From Stieleria bergensis (lineage in GTDB: Bacteria > Planctomycetota > Planctomycetia > Pirellulales > Pirellulaceae): 64,000 nucleotides of DNA. Positions 45,742 through 55,672 of the stretch are shown here, in pieces. Numbering within the stretch: the first letter of the stretch is position 1; the number at the start of each line of letters is the position of its first letter. The notes below the pieces were generated by a model. That model was not told the origin of the DNA. It did not search any database and saw only the letters and a program-made list of their open reading frames with translations. The translations under genes were made by a program, and so were the position numbers. The stretch spans positions 5,290,806-5,354,805 of the forward strand of contig CP036272.1 in NCBI GenBank assembly GCA_007745635.1, read 5' to 3'.

Positions 45742-46392
45742 TTACGATCGATAAACCATCAAGGTCAACAGACCGCACATCACAACAACCATCAACCAAG
45801 GCCAGACCATTCGCGAGCGAGACCAGTAGGGCACAGCGGGCTCAATGGTTCGATCACATTCTTGACCGGCGTTGGCATCATTCCAACGCTGACGCGCCAA
45901 ACGCACGGCATTGCCGTACTCAGTCGTCCAGGATTGCAAATCGCCTGGCAAACCGTGCTGATCAATCAACATGCGATTGAATTTTTCATCGCGATACAAA
46001 CCGCGAAAGCCAAGCATCACGCAAATGTAAATCAGCTGCAACGCGTCATCGGAGTCTTCACCCAGTGCGTTCTTGGCGTGAACATAATACAAGTCATTAC
46101 AACGCCGAGATTTAAACAGCGACCACTCCAAAACGTTGTCTCGCCACCAGTCTTGGCCCTGCCAAATGTGCGCATCGACCAGCATCTCATCGATCCAGGC
46201 AGCCAAGGCGTACTTTGCCAACGGCCAATCAGCGCAATGCCCTTGCAAGCGTTGATCTGCCTGCTGAATCAAGCCTTCAAGCGTTCGCTTCTCTTCCGCT
46301 ACCGATAGATCTTCCCCGGCATCAATGCGTTCCATCAAGGAAAACGCATGAATCAAGATCGGGTCAACGGCATCGGCAAAACGTGGAGTCAT
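45742..46392 (-). CDS. tssL: T6SS protein TssL (DotU/ImpK)
   Basis: The 216-residue product has the DotU cytoplasmic helical domain (FSLMERIDAG, KYALAAWIDEMLVDAHIWQG, then WWRDNVLEWSLFK) and a single C-terminal membrane helix (VWPWLMVVVMCGLLTLMVY), the normal TssL topology. No OmpA-like peptidoglycan-binding extension is present. In canonical systems TssL binds TssM and the TssK baseplate component. It lies between tssK and the tssM-like gene, separated by 102 and 149 bp. Confidence 0.92.
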   Translation of the reverse strand: MTPRFADAVDPILIHAFSLMERIDAGEDLSVAEEKRTLEGLIQQADQRLQGHCADWPLAKYALAAWIDEMLVDAHIWQGQDWWRDNVLEWSLFKSRRCNDLYYVHAKNALGEDSDDALQLIYICVMLGFRGLYRDEKFNRMLIDQHGLPGDLQSWTTEYGNAVRLARQRWNDANAGQECDRTIEPAVPYWSRSRMVWPWLMVVVMCGLLTLMVYRS

Positions 46393-46494
46393 GTGGTTTC
46401 AGTGAGCAAATGAGTTGCGATTGGCAATTGCTGGGGATCACACGATGGCTGACTGGGCAACCACCGACGATGGACACAAACACCGACAACGGGA

Positions 46495-47925
46495 TCAACC
46501 GCGAACGGCAAACATGGCGAACCGTAAACGGGCGCGGTTACCATCGGGCGTCACCACATCCAGGTGCCTGGCACCGGTTAGTTCTTCAAAGTTACGCACT
46601 CGCATCGCGACCGACTGAGTCCGGCGAATTTCAGCCCAGGCAGGGGAATCATATTCGTCTTGAGCGACTTTGTAGTACGTCCAATATTGTCGTGACGGCA
46701 GGTCAGGAATGGTGGTGCTGACAATGTCGCGTCGCAGGCCGGTTTGCCGAACATGGAAATAGTTTTCCACTTGTTCGGTACTGGCAAAGACCGCGAACCA
46801 ATCCGGAGAGTTCTCCAGCAGGTCGCGCAAGGTCGATTCGCTGGCACCGCCACGCTCGACACCCAAGTACCATTCCCATTCGGGATCAAACCACTCTGGC
46901 CCCAATTGAACCAGCATCTGGTTGCCATGCCCTTCGAAGTTTGCTCGAAGGTATTCGTCAAACTTGGTGGCGTACAGAATGCCCAAGATCTTTTCACGCA
47001 AGTCGGAAAAGATGTAGCCAATGTTATCGTGATCGTAGGGTTCAACTTCCACAGCGCGACGATCGGGACCAAAGATCGACAAACGTCCGAGGATCCGCGC
47101 CAGTTCCATGTAGGCAGTGTAAGGATGGACACCCTGAGCAGGCGACATCACATCCAGCACGCTATACGCTTCGTTCAACCGGTCCAACATGGAGACTCGA
47201 CCGGAATCAGCCGGTTCCAAACTGTGACGACCAACACTCAGTTGCCGGACGGGTTCACAGAGCGCGTCCATGTTTCCGCTGATCACATCCCGAATGCCTT
47301 GCACATAGTGGCGTCGCAGTTGCGGCCAAGACTGCGTGGAAAGCACCGGCGGGATGTAGCTTTCATCCACCGTTGGCTGCACGTCTCGGTCACCGGCACT
47401 CTTGATGCGGGCGATCGGCAAGAGTTCAAAACCAGGAATCTCATTGCCGGCAACCAAACGCAAATTCAGACCTCGAAATTCAATCGGTTGCCCGCCGTCC
47501 TGAGCGTTCTCGTCCATCACACTGCGTTGCTGGCAGGAGTACCGCGCGATCGCATTGCTGCCGGGCTCCGATACGTTGGCACCTCCCAGATTCAATTTCG
47601 GGATCGCCACGTAGACCATCAGCGTTGAATCCCCTTCGACATCACTGGCGGATTCAAAGGCTTGCTTCAGGTTGATCTCCAGCTCTTCACCATCGTTCAG
47701 GCGAACCAGAGTTCCGTCGCGAAGTCGCGCTTCGAGCGACTCAACGCGAAACCGGCCACTTGCCAACGCATCTTGGCTATAGGCAATGGCATGCACACCA
47801 TAACCATACGGATGATCCCAGCTCTCGCTGGTGTGAACCGTTTCCATCCAGAAACGATCAGCGGCTTGCAGGTGATGAGGCCTAATGAACAGGCCTTGAT
47901 ACCAATGCACACGTGGGTTTTTCAT
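46495..47925 (-). CDS. tssK: T6SS baseplate protein TssK (ImpJ/VasE)
   Basis: The 476-residue product begins VHWYQGLFIRPHHLQAADRF, the typical TssK N-terminus, and keeps VYVAIP, then the shoulder and neck segments and the C-terminal receptor-like domain (about the last 130 residues). TssK links the wedge subcomplex (TssE/F/G) to the TssL/TssM membrane complex. It is the first gene of the minus-strand arm, facing away from the 876-residue barrel protein gene across an 812-bp gap. Confidence 0.93.
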   Translation of the reverse strand: MKNPRVHWYQGLFIRPHHLQAADRFWMETVHTSESWDHPYGYGVHAIAYSQDALASGRFRVESLEARLRDGTLVRLNDGEELEINLKQAFESASDVEGDSTLMVYVAIPKLNLGGANVSEPGSNAIARYSCQQRSVMDENAQDGGQPIEFRGLNLRLVAGNEIPGFELLPIARIKSAGDRDVQPTVDESYIPPVLSTQSWPQLRRHYVQGIRDVISGNMDALCEPVRQLSVGRHSLEPADSGRVSMLDRLNEAYSVLDVMSPAQGVHPYTAYMELARILGRLSIFGPDRRAVEVEPYDHDNIGYIFSDLREKILGILYATKFDEYLRANFEGHGNQMLVQLGPEWFDPEWEWYLGVERGGASESTLRDLLENSPDWFAVFASTEQVENYFHVRQTGLRRDIVSTTIPDLPSRQYWTYYKVAQDEYDSPAWAEIRRTQSVAMRVRNFEELTGARHLDVVTPDGNRARLRFAMFAVRG

Positions 47926-48737
47926 TCGACGATTCGGCCTTCGATCTACGTTGGGGCAATTTCAATCCTGCGACTGAAGTGTTGCACCGGCAATTGCAAG
48001 GAAACTTAGCTGGTTGAGTTGGCTGGCATTGGGAGTCAGGAATCACTTGGACCAGCAGGTGCCAATCCCCCCCATCGACGCCGGCAACTCATCGGCTGAC
48101 GTGCCAACATTCTATCGCCTGCCAGCTGCGGGGCGCTGCGGCAGACATTTCATTCGCCCCTTCGAATCGCGTTCACGGGTCACCAACCTGCGGGCCCAAT
48201 TCTGAGCACCCTGCGGACAAGCAACCCTAACGAATTCACTGCACAGAGCGTCGAAGCTCGGCGACGATTCATCGGAGCAAAAAACCGTTGCCGCCAGTGC
48301 TCCTGCACCGACAACAACTCGGCCCTGCGGCTAACCACCAACGCCCGTTTTTGGCAGCTAAATACAGGACCCTCTAGCGCTCGTCATCGGCAAACCGCAT
48401 GCTGGAGCTGTCGCAACTGCGGCAATTCAGTTCGGAATCTGGGGGCGATCAAAAAATAACCGGTAGATCTTACCTAATTTTGATGACCGGAAACATCCGA
48501 AGGTCCGATACAACCATTACAGGGAGATTGCGTCGATCAGTGCGTCTGAATCTCCAATGCAAACGCCTCATGTCAAACCCATCGATCTGGCTGTGAATCT
48601 GCCGGCGGCGGTGCCAGGAATGCCAATTGCCCTGAGCGAGTGGTTTGATGTTGGGACAACGGAACCATGCAGTTTTGCCAACAACAACCTCGAACCTTCC
48701 AAATCGCTAGCCTCACAGCCCCTCTGACACCAGCACT
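47926..48737. other. 812-bp divergent gap between tssK and the barrel-protein gene
   Basis: No convincing gene on either strand. The region should hold promoters for both arms. I could not pick out a sigma54 site or strong sigma70 elements by eye. The GTG start at 48738 has little sign of a ribosome binding site upstream. Confidence 0.5.
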
Positions 48738-51368
48738 GTGCTAGACCTACGCTTTATCACACGCCGATCGACCTTTACCAAGCTAGCTGGCGGGGCTTTG
48801 CTGGTGATGGCGGTCGCACCTGCACAACCGCTGGCAGATAGTGGTTTCTGGCCTCTGCGCCCTTCGTCGCGTTCCACACGCGGCCCATCGAGTGCCAGTG
48901 CACCGGCGCCCCAACCGGCCGCCGCTGGAATGATTGAGATCCAGCAAGCCAAAGCAGACATCGCAGATGGCAAAGTCAAACCACCGATGCCTTCCTGGCT
49001 GGTCGATCAACCAGACCGGAGAGCGACATCAGATCGTGGAGTCGCCACTGCATCGCAAGCACAGCCAGACCAGCCCTCCTGGCTAGAACTGGCCGAGTAC
49101 CAATCCGTCCCCGCTCAGGGCACTGGCCCCAATCGCACTGGCCCCAATCGCACTGGCCCCAATCACGCTGGCCAGCCTTCTGATTCAGCCAATCAACCGG
49201 GCAGTGTGGCGCAAACCTCCGGTTTCTTCCCTGCCCTGGGCGGCCGCCAGATGCTTAGCGCCCAACACGGCGCTGTCCAGCATGCCAGCCCTGGAGCCGG
49301 CTGGCAGGGCGACGCGTCCCTTGCCTCCCGCGTCGGATCCACCGTGGCACCTCCATCGGGGACAGGATCGAACAAATCCGTCGAACTGGACTTCAATCAA
49401 CCGCCTGCGTTGGCTCGTTCCACAGCGAATGTGCCAACGCCTGATCGCGCTGGCGAGGCACTCCATCCACGGCGAAGCTTCTTTCCCTCACCGGCTGGCC
49501 CGGCCAGCGGCGCTGTTCTAGATTCGCAGCAGATGATCGCCCAAGACCAGCGAGTGACCGGCGAAGCACCACCCACTGCCACACCACCCACTGCCACATT
49601 ACCCACTGCCACATTACCCACTGGTGCTTTCCCCACTGCTGAGCCTGAGATCGTGGCAGCAGCGAGTCCAGCGCCGACAGCGTCTCCCGCACAAACCATC
49701 GAGTCGGCAACTGAACCTCCAGCGGCTGATCGGTATGCCAATCACTTGGCTCCACGCGTTTCGCTGCCATCGGAGACCAACGCAGCTCCCAACACAACGA
49801 TCCCCAGCCAACTTGGTCCACCGGTATCAGCACCGGTACCGACTCCAGGACTGGCCCCAGAATCGGCAACCCCCAATGCACTGGCGACGGCGGATCCGAT
49901 GGTCCTGCCCCCGATTGAAGCAGCGGGCAAGAGCTCAGTCCAGTTTGCGGATTTAGTGAGTGACACGCAGCGAGAAGACCTTGGTGTCAATCAGGTCGCC
50001 ACGTTTGACCTGATCGACCAAGATTCGTTCACGCCTGATTCGTCGCCCTCTGACCGCGTCCTAGCCAGCCATCCCGTCAGCGACTTGTCCCAGCCCGGCC
50101 AGCAAGAACCGATCGCTCTGCCGCCTGTGGCAACATCGGAACTGGCAACCATCCGTCCGAACGATCCAAGCGAGCAGCTCATTGGCTCTCAGGCGATCAG
50201 TGGTGTCGACGTGGACGCCGCAACGGGACGGCCTCGTATTCTGTTCCAACCGGCCGTGCCCGCTCGCGATGCAGCCGGTCGTTCCATCTTGCGACCAACG
50301 ATTTCAGTTGCGGCACTCATCGGCCAAGATCAGGGTGCCGAGAGCGTCGTCGAAATCATCGATGCGTCCCAAGGTCAGTCGGGAAGTGTGCTCGAATTAC
50401 CCGTTGAAGATTCACAGTCTGAAGTGCTGTGGATTCCAGCTCCCCTGCGTGATCACTCGCTGCCGGTCCGGCAACGGGCTTGGCAACTGGTCCGTTCTGG
50501 GGCTCGAGCGCTGAAGACCAAACCACGTTATGACGCTGGAGTCGGACAAGAGCGTTTGGCGTTCGCCTTGTTTGAAATGGATGCCGCTCAGCCGAATAAC
50601 AATTTTCGTATCCGCACCCAAGCGGCCTATAACTGGGAGTATCCCGATCGAGCGGAATACCTGTGGTCACGCATTGGTGGCAAGGGACCGGGCGTCTCGA
50701 TCCCGCCTGAGACCAGCGTGGACTTTCAAGACTTTCGCCTGGCGATGGAAGTCGGCGGCGCCAGGTTTTCGATGACCACTGAAATCCCCCTGCGGTTCAT
50801 CAATCCCACCAGCACTCCGAACACCGGCGGCATGGGTGATATGGTGACGGTGGCTAAAACACTGATGATGGACAAAGAGCGATTCAAACTATCGCAAGTC
50901 TTGCTCACACAGATGCCGACCGGGACTCCATCCAAAGGACGTGGCAACGGCCATGTGTCCATGGAGCCAGGTTTCGTCTCAAGCTTTGCTTGGACCGATC
51001 GAACGATCATCAACAACGAACTCAAGCTGTGGTTCCCACTCGGTGGCGAACCGGGCTTTTCGGGGCCAGTGCTGCGGTACGGAGCTGGATTCGCCCACCT
51101 CTGGTATGACAGCGATCAGTTCGCGATCATTCCCACCTTCGAAATCGTCGGTTGGTCAGCGCTCAACGGACAAAAGACCAACGAGTTTGGTTTAACAGAG
51201 ACCTACGATGGCGAGAACATCTTGAACCTCTATCCAGGCCTGCGTTTGGTCAGCGATCGCAGCTCCTCCGGAACGGTGTTTGAGCTCGGCCTCAACGGTG
51301 GCTTTACCATCTCTGAACGACATTGGTACGACAAAATCATTCGCCTGGATGCTCGCTGGACCTTCTAA
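48738..51368 (+). CDS. Secreted protein with long disordered region and C-terminal outer-membrane barrel
   Basis: Starts with GTG at 48738. The 876-residue product has a signal peptide (FITRRSTFTKLAGGALLVMA, then PAQPLADSG). Residues ~35-595 are Pro/Ala/Thr/Ser-rich and partly repetitive (GPNRT units, PTAT units). From about residue 597 (VGQERLAFALFEMD) to the end, alternating strands form a beta-barrel that closes with LDARWTF, a C-terminal aromatic signature for outer-membrane insertion. The barrel is close in style to the phenol-degradation-type transporter family, but no assignment is firm. The gene lies between the two divergent arms of the T6SS locus, 812 bp from tssK and 926 bp from tssA. 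It may be an outer-membrane partner of the T6SS or an unrelated insertion; function unknown. Confidence 0.75.
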   Translation: MLDLRFITRRSTFTKLAGGALLVMAVAPAQPLADSGFWPLRPSSRSTRGPSSASAPAPQPAAAGMIEIQQAKADIADGKVKPPMPSWLVDQPDRRATSDRGVATASQAQPDQPSWLELAEYQSVPAQGTGPNRTGPNRTGPNHAGQPSDSANQPGSVAQTSGFFPALGGRQMLSAQHGAVQHASPGAGWQGDASLASRVGSTVAPPSGTGSNKSVELDFNQPPALARSTANVPTPDRAGEALHPRRSFFPSPAGPASGAVLDSQQMIAQDQRVTGEAPPTATPPTATLPTATLPTGAFPTAEPEIVAAASPAPTASPAQTIESATEPPAADRYANHLAPRVSLPSETNAAPNTTIPSQLGPPVSAPVPTPGLAPESATPNALATADPMVLPPIEAAGKSSVQFADLVSDTQREDLGVNQVATFDLIDQDSFTPDSSPSDRVLASHPVSDLSQPGQQEPIALPPVATSELATIRPNDPSEQLIGSQAISGVDVDAATGRPRILFQPAVPARDAAGRSILRPTISVAALIGQDQGAESVVEIIDASQGQSGSVLELPVEDSQSEVLWIPAPLRDHSLPVRQRAWQLVRSGARALKTKPRYDAGVGQERLAFALFEMDAAQPNNNFRIRTQAAYNWEYPDRAEYLWSRIGGKGPGVSIPPETSVDFQDFRLAMEVGGARFSMTTEIPLRFINPTSTPNTGGMGDMVTVAKTLMMDKERFKLSQVLLTQMPTGTPSKGRGNGHVSMEPGFVSSFAWTDRTIINNELKLWFPLGGEPGFSGPVLRYGAGFAHLWYDSDQFAIIPTFEIVGWSALNGQKTNEFGLTETYDGENILNLYPGLRLVSDRSSSGTVFELGLNGGFTISERHWYDKIIRLDARWTF
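49124..49171 (+). repeat. 15-bp coding repeat (GPNRT)
   Basis: Three contiguous copies of a 15-bp unit CTGGCCCCAATCGCA encode Gly-Pro-Asn-Arg-Thr repeats, the third changed to His-Ala. It stays in frame. Confidence 0.8.
49567..49623 (+). repeat. 15-bp coding repeat (PTAT)
   Basis: About four copies of ACCCACTGCCACATT and variants encode Pro-Thr-Ala-Thr-Leu/Pro units in the disordered part of the barrel protein. Confidence 0.8.
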
Positions 51369-52294
51369 AGGCGAAGGGGCCAAAAGGCTGACTGGTGATG
51401 CCACGCCCGCTCGGCTTATCTGTGCTGCAGGCAATCACTGGCATCAGGTGGATGGGCGACCGATGTTGTCAGCCCTGTTTCGATTCCAACTGGCCCTTTT
51501 CATACGCTCGCCGAAACCGGCACGACCGACACGATCGCGTCATTATTTCTAGCCCACACGGTTGCTCCTGATTTTAAGCGACCGGTTGACATTCCGGTTG
51601 TGCCTTCGTCGACCGTAGCCGATGAAGCGAACTGTATCCTTCGTCCAACGCCAGCCCCATCGATGGACCTTTTCCACTGCAAGCTTCAAACGCTAACGCT
51701 CGACGGGTGCTGGTTGTCGACGGACCGTTCACCACTGAGTGAATTTCCATCTTATTGGTGAATCAGTACCTATCTCCCAGAGGGAGATGATGTGAAAATA
51801 GATAAGAAAACAGCATGACGATAAACTCCATTTCAAACATCATCGATCGACGACATCGCAGGGCAATGTGAAAACCTATAGATTTCGGCGTCTGAACCCT
51901 TTTCCGCACCACAATCGCTTGGCAAAACAGCTATAACGACTGTTCTTATCAGGACAGATGATAGGCGAGTGGCTGCCAGATTGGTATCGGACTCCCAACA
52001 GGAAAGACTGCTCGATGGTGCAGAACATTGGGAGGCGGAACGCCCCTAAACGTTTGCTGAGGCCCTGAACGTTTGCTGAGGCCCTGAACGTTTGCTGAGG
52101 CCCTAAACGTTTGCTGGGGCCTGGAGGCGGCAACGGCTTGGCAGGCAATTGAATTTGCCGATGAATTCAAACCAAACTTCCAACAATTAACGGATGCGAT
52201 TGAGTCGTTTTTGATTGTGAACTGCGTTCGCATCATGAAATCGGCTGATCACTCCTCCATTTACAAGACTGCACACCAGCGAGATCGTCAGAAA
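51369..52294. other. 926-bp gap between barrel-protein gene and tssA
   Basis: No gene supported: short frames on either strand have no recognisable content. It contains a small hairpin CTCCCAGAGGGAG near 51776-51788 and a 19-bp tandem repeat at 52045-52120 about 180 bp before tssA. The promoter of the plus-strand T6SS arm should be here. Confidence 0.5.
52045..52120. repeat. 19-bp tandem repeat upstream of tssA, four copies
   Basis: AAACGTTTGCTGAGGCCCT repeats with a 19-bp period (T of CCT at 52047, 52066, 52085, 52104), with A/G variation after CCT. Contiguous, no spacers. Confidence 0.85.
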
Positions 52295-53461
52295 ATGGAA
52301 CTGCCTGATTTTGATTCTCTGATTCAACCGCTTTCGGACGACGAGCCCTGCGGTCCCGACTTGGAATACGACGCCGTTTTCGGCGAAATGGAACGCGCCT
52401 CACAGGGAACGTCTGAACAGCAATACGGCGACACGATCGTTGAAGCTGAAGGAGCGAACTGGAAAGAGGTCAAGAAGTGTGCCGATGACCTGCTCACTCG
52501 CACGCGAGACATGCGTGTGGCAGTGTATTGGGGACGGGCAACGCTGAACTTAGAAGGCCTCGATGGCTTTGAGTTTTCGATGCGCTTGCTCCGTCACTAC
52601 GTCGAATCGTTCTGGCCCACTTTACACCCCGAACTGGACGCAGAAGACAACGACGACCCCACGTACCGCACCAACACCTTAATCATGCTGTGCGATGAAG
52701 GTGGCCTGTTGAAGGAACTCGGTAACGCGCCATTGGTGGCGTCACGGGCGGTGGGACGCTTTAGCATGGCCGATGTGCATCGCGCCGAACATGCCGCGGA
52801 ACATTCTTCGTCCAGCAAACCCGATGAAGAATCCTGGGACACCGGGGGCACGGAAGAAAAAAGCAGCGTTCCAGGTTTAGACACCATTGAAGCTGCGTTC
52901 ACCGATGTTGAAATCGAGACGATTCAAGCGACCGAAGAGCTGGTCAGTCAAACGCTGGAGCATGTTACGGAGATCGAATCCAACGTAACGACCAACGTCA
53001 GCCTTAACTTTGCGGTTTCGTTGGCGCCGGTCCGCAATCTGCTTAAAGAGATGCAAGAGTTTGTCAATCGACAGCTTGAACGCCGAGGTGTGTTCGCTGT
53101 GGCTGAAAGTGACGAACCGGCTGAGCAGGCCGCCGGAGACGAAAGTCCGGGCGTGCAACAGGGTGGAACCGTGGCAGCTCCAGCAGCAGGAATGCAATTA
53201 GGGCGCATCAACACACGTCAAGACGCCATTAAGGCGCTCGACGCGGTCTGCGATTTTTACGAATCCAACGAACCATCAAGCCCTTTGCCGCTGCTGATCC
53301 GGCGGGCGCAGCGTCTCGCATCGAAGAGTTTCCTCGATATTTTGCGCGACCTTGCTCCCGACGCAGTCTCACAAGCAGAACTGCTGGGCGGCGGCATTGC
53401 AGCAAGTTCCTCAGAATCTTCTCCTGCTCCGCAGGAAGAAGAGGCATCTGATGGTTGGTAA
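52295..53461 (+). CDS. tssA: T6SS protein TssA (ImpA family)
   Basis: I start at ATG 52295 (MELPDFDSLIQPLSDDEPCG), the usual ImpA N-terminus; the longer frame from 52211 adds 28 unrelated residues. The 388-residue product has the ImpA_N domain (GPDLEYDAVF, TRDMRVAVYWGRATLNLEGL, FWPTLHPELDAEDNDDPTYR) and a conserved C-terminal segment (NTRQDAIKALDAVCDFYESN, then PLLIRRAQRLASKSFLDIL). TssA primes and caps sheath-tube polymerisation. It leads the plus-strand arm; tssB begins 64 bp later. Confidence 0.93.
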   Translation: MELPDFDSLIQPLSDDEPCGPDLEYDAVFGEMERASQGTSEQQYGDTIVEAEGANWKEVKKCADDLLTRTRDMRVAVYWGRATLNLEGLDGFEFSMRLLRHYVESFWPTLHPELDAEDNDDPTYRTNTLIMLCDEGGLLKELGNAPLVASRAVGRFSMADVHRAEHAAEHSSSSKPDEESWDTGGTEEKSSVPGLDTIEAAFTDVEIETIQATEELVSQTLEHVTEIESNVTTNVSLNFAVSLAPVRNLLKEMQEFVNRQLERRGVFAVAESDEPAEQAAGDESPGVQQGGTVAAPAAGMQLGRINTRQDAIKALDAVCDFYESNEPSSPLPLLIRRAQRLASKSFLDILRDLAPDAVSQAELLGGGIAASSSESSPAPQEEEASDGW

Positions 53462-53525
53462 GGTATAGACAACTTAAAGGCATTCGACACTCGTCGTAAT
53501 GCGTTACGTTCCTTAGGAGTTTCTA

Positions 53526-54044
53526 ATGGCAAGTAGTGGTCAAAAGTTCATCGGGCGCAATCGTGCTCCGCGTGTACAAATTGAATATGACGTCGAAGTT
53601 TACGGAGCGGAGAAAAAGGTCCAGCTCCCATTCGTGATGGGTGTGATGGCTGATCTGTCCGGAAAACCGGCAGAACCGCTACCACCGGTCAGCGAGCGCA
53701 AGGCACTGGAAATCGACGTTGATAATTTTGATGAACGTCTCAAATCCATGCAACCAAGCGTGGCAATGCAAGTTCCAAACACCCTTACAGGTGAAGGGAA
53801 CTTGGCGGTCAACCTGACGTTTGAGAGCATGGACGATTTCTCGCCCGCCGCAATTGCTCGCAAAGTGGATTCGTTGAACAAATTGTTGCAGGCCCGTGAA
53901 CAGCTTTCCAACCTGCTGACCTACATGGACGGCAAAGAAGGTGCAGAAGCACTGTTGGCCAAAGCATTAAATGATCCAGCTTTGTTGCAGTCTCTGTCCT
54001 CAGCCCCTGCTGACGGCAGCGATGACGCAGGATCCGGCGAATAA
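53526..54044 (+). CDS. tssB: T6SS contractile sheath small subunit TssB (VipA)
   Basis: 172 residues with the TssB pattern: NRAPRVQIEYDVEVYGAEKK, LPFVMGVMADLSG, FDERLKSMQPSVAM, LTFESMDDFSPAAIARKVDS and LLTYMDGKEGAE. It co-assembles with TssC into the contractile sheath. TTAGGAG lies seven bases before the ATG. tssC starts 20 bp after its stop. Confidence 0.97.
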   Translation: MASSGQKFIGRNRAPRVQIEYDVEVYGAEKKVQLPFVMGVMADLSGKPAEPLPPVSERKALEIDVDNFDERLKSMQPSVAMQVPNTLTGEGNLAVNLTFESMDDFSPAAIARKVDSLNKLLQAREQLSNLLTYMDGKEGAEALLAKALNDPALLQSLSSAPADGSDDAGSGE

Positions 54045-54064
54045 CCTTTAGGGAGAAAAAAACA

Positions 54065-55564
54065 ATGAGTACTGAAGAAGCAGCTGCCGGAGGATCGGCA
54101 GAGGGAGCAACTCTCGAAGCAAGCGAATTTTCCTCGCTCCTCCAAAAAGAGTTCCGCCCCAAGTCTGACCAAGCCAAAGAGGCCGTCGAGACCGCCGTCC
54201 AAACGCTTGCCGAACAAGCCCTCGCCCAAACCGGCTTGATCTCAGACGATGTGCTGAAATCAATCGAAGCCATCATCGCTCAGATTGATGGCAAACTCAG
54301 CGAGCAAGTCAACAAGATTCTTCACAACGAAGACTTCCAAAAACTGGAAGGTGCTTGGCGCGGTTTGCACCACTTGGTGAACAATACCGAAACCGACGAA
54401 ATGCTGAAGATCCGAGTGATGAATATCACCAAGAAGGAGCTTCACAAAACCGTCAAGAAATTCAAAGGCACCGCTTGGGATCAGAGCCCGATCTTCAAGA
54501 AGATGTACGAAGAAGAGTACGGCCAATTCGGTGGCGAGCCTTACGGCTGCCTCGTAGGCGATTACCACTTCGACCACAGCCCGCCAGACGTCGAACTGCT
54601 CGGCGAAATGGCCAAGATCTCTGCCGCCTGTCACGCGCCCTTCATCGCCGGTGTTGCACCGTCGGTCATGCAGATGGACAGCTGGCAAGAACTGACCAAC
54701 CCGCGTGACTTGACCAAGATCTTCCAGACTCCAGAATACGCCGCATGGCGTTCACTGCGTGAGTCTGAAGACTCCAAGTACATCGGCTTGGCAATGCCTA
54801 AGTTCCTCGCACGATTGCCGTACGGCGCTGCCTCCGACCCCGTGGAAGAGTTCGCCTTCGAAGAAGACACCGAAGGCCAAGATAGCTCAAAGTACACTTG
54901 GTCCAATGCTGCCTATGCGATGGCGACCAATATCACTCGTTCGTTCAAACAGTACGGCTGGTGCTCGCAAATCCGCGGCATCGAATCCGGTGGTGCTGTG
55001 GAAGGGCTTCCCTGTCACACATTCCCCACCGATGATGGCGGTGTGGACATGAAATGCCCCACTGAAATCGCGATCAGTGACCGCCGCGAAGCCGAACTGG
55101 CTCAGAACGGCTTCATGCCACTGATCCACAAGAAGAACTCAGACTTCGCCGCCTTCATTGGCGCTCAGTCCTTGCATGCTCCTGCGGAATACGACGACCC
55201 CGATGCGACCGCCAACGCAAACCTTGGCGCGCGCTTGCCCTACCTGTTTGCCACCTGCCGCTTTGCACACTACCTTAAGTGCATCGTGCGTGACAAAGTC
55301 GGTAGCTTCAAAGAACGCAGCGACATGCAGCGTTGGCTCCAGGACTGGATCCTGCAGTACGTCGACGGTAACCCTGGAACATCTAGCGACGACACCAAAG
55401 CGAGAAAGCCATTGGCTGACGCCGAAGTCGTTGTGGAAGAAGTCGAAGGAAACCCCGGCTACTACACCTCCAAGTTCTTCCTTCGCCCACACTACCAACT
55501 AGAAGGCCTGTCGGTCTCCTTGCGTCTGGTGTCGAAACTTCCATCCGGCAAGGGTGGCGGCTGA
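54065..55564 (+). CDS. tssC: T6SS contractile sheath large subunit TssC (VipB)
   Basis: 499 residues, normal for TssC. Strongly conserved blocks are visible: LEGAWRGLHHLVN, FGGEPYGCLVGDYHFDHSPP, NPRDLTKIFQTPEYAAWRSL, MPKFLARLPYGAASDPVEEF, WSNAAYAMATNITRSFKQYG, CPTEIAISDRREAELAQNGF and FLRPHYQLEGLSVSLRLVS. TssC forms the sheath body and handle. A TAGGGAGA site precedes the ATG. hcp follows after 108 bp. Confidence 0.98.
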   Translation: MSTEEAAAGGSAEGATLEASEFSSLLQKEFRPKSDQAKEAVETAVQTLAEQALAQTGLISDDVLKSIEAIIAQIDGKLSEQVNKILHNEDFQKLEGAWRGLHHLVNNTETDEMLKIRVMNITKKELHKTVKKFKGTAWDQSPIFKKMYEEEYGQFGGEPYGCLVGDYHFDHSPPDVELLGEMAKISAACHAPFIAGVAPSVMQMDSWQELTNPRDLTKIFQTPEYAAWRSLRESEDSKYIGLAMPKFLARLPYGAASDPVEEFAFEEDTEGQDSSKYTWSNAAYAMATNITRSFKQYGWCSQIRGIESGGAVEGLPCHTFPTDDGGVDMKCPTEIAISDRREAELAQNGFMPLIHKKNSDFAAFIGAQSLHAPAEYDDPDATANANLGARLPYLFATCRFAHYLKCIVRDKVGSFKERSDMQRWLQDWILQYVDGNPGTSSDDTKARKPLADAEVVVEEVEGNPGYYTSKFFLRPHYQLEGLSVSLRLVSKLPSGKGGG

Positions 55565-55672
55565 TTCAGCCCGAAAGCAATAACGCCTCACGCTGCTCGC
55601 TGGGCAGCGTGATCAGAATAAAACCAAAGCAATCCACAATCCCAACAACACCTTTCAAAAAGGAAACGCAAC

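Noticed and set aside
46744..47628. 294-residue plus-strand frame opposite tssK
   Set aside because: Antisense shadow of a strongly conserved TssK.
52121..52200. A sigma54-type promoter ahead of tssA
   Set aside because: TTGGCAGGCAATTGAA is suggestive, but the GG to GC spacing of the -24/-12 consensus is not met.
51876..52236. Minus-strand frames across the 19-bp repeat
   Set aside because: They consist largely of translated tandem repeats and have no family match.
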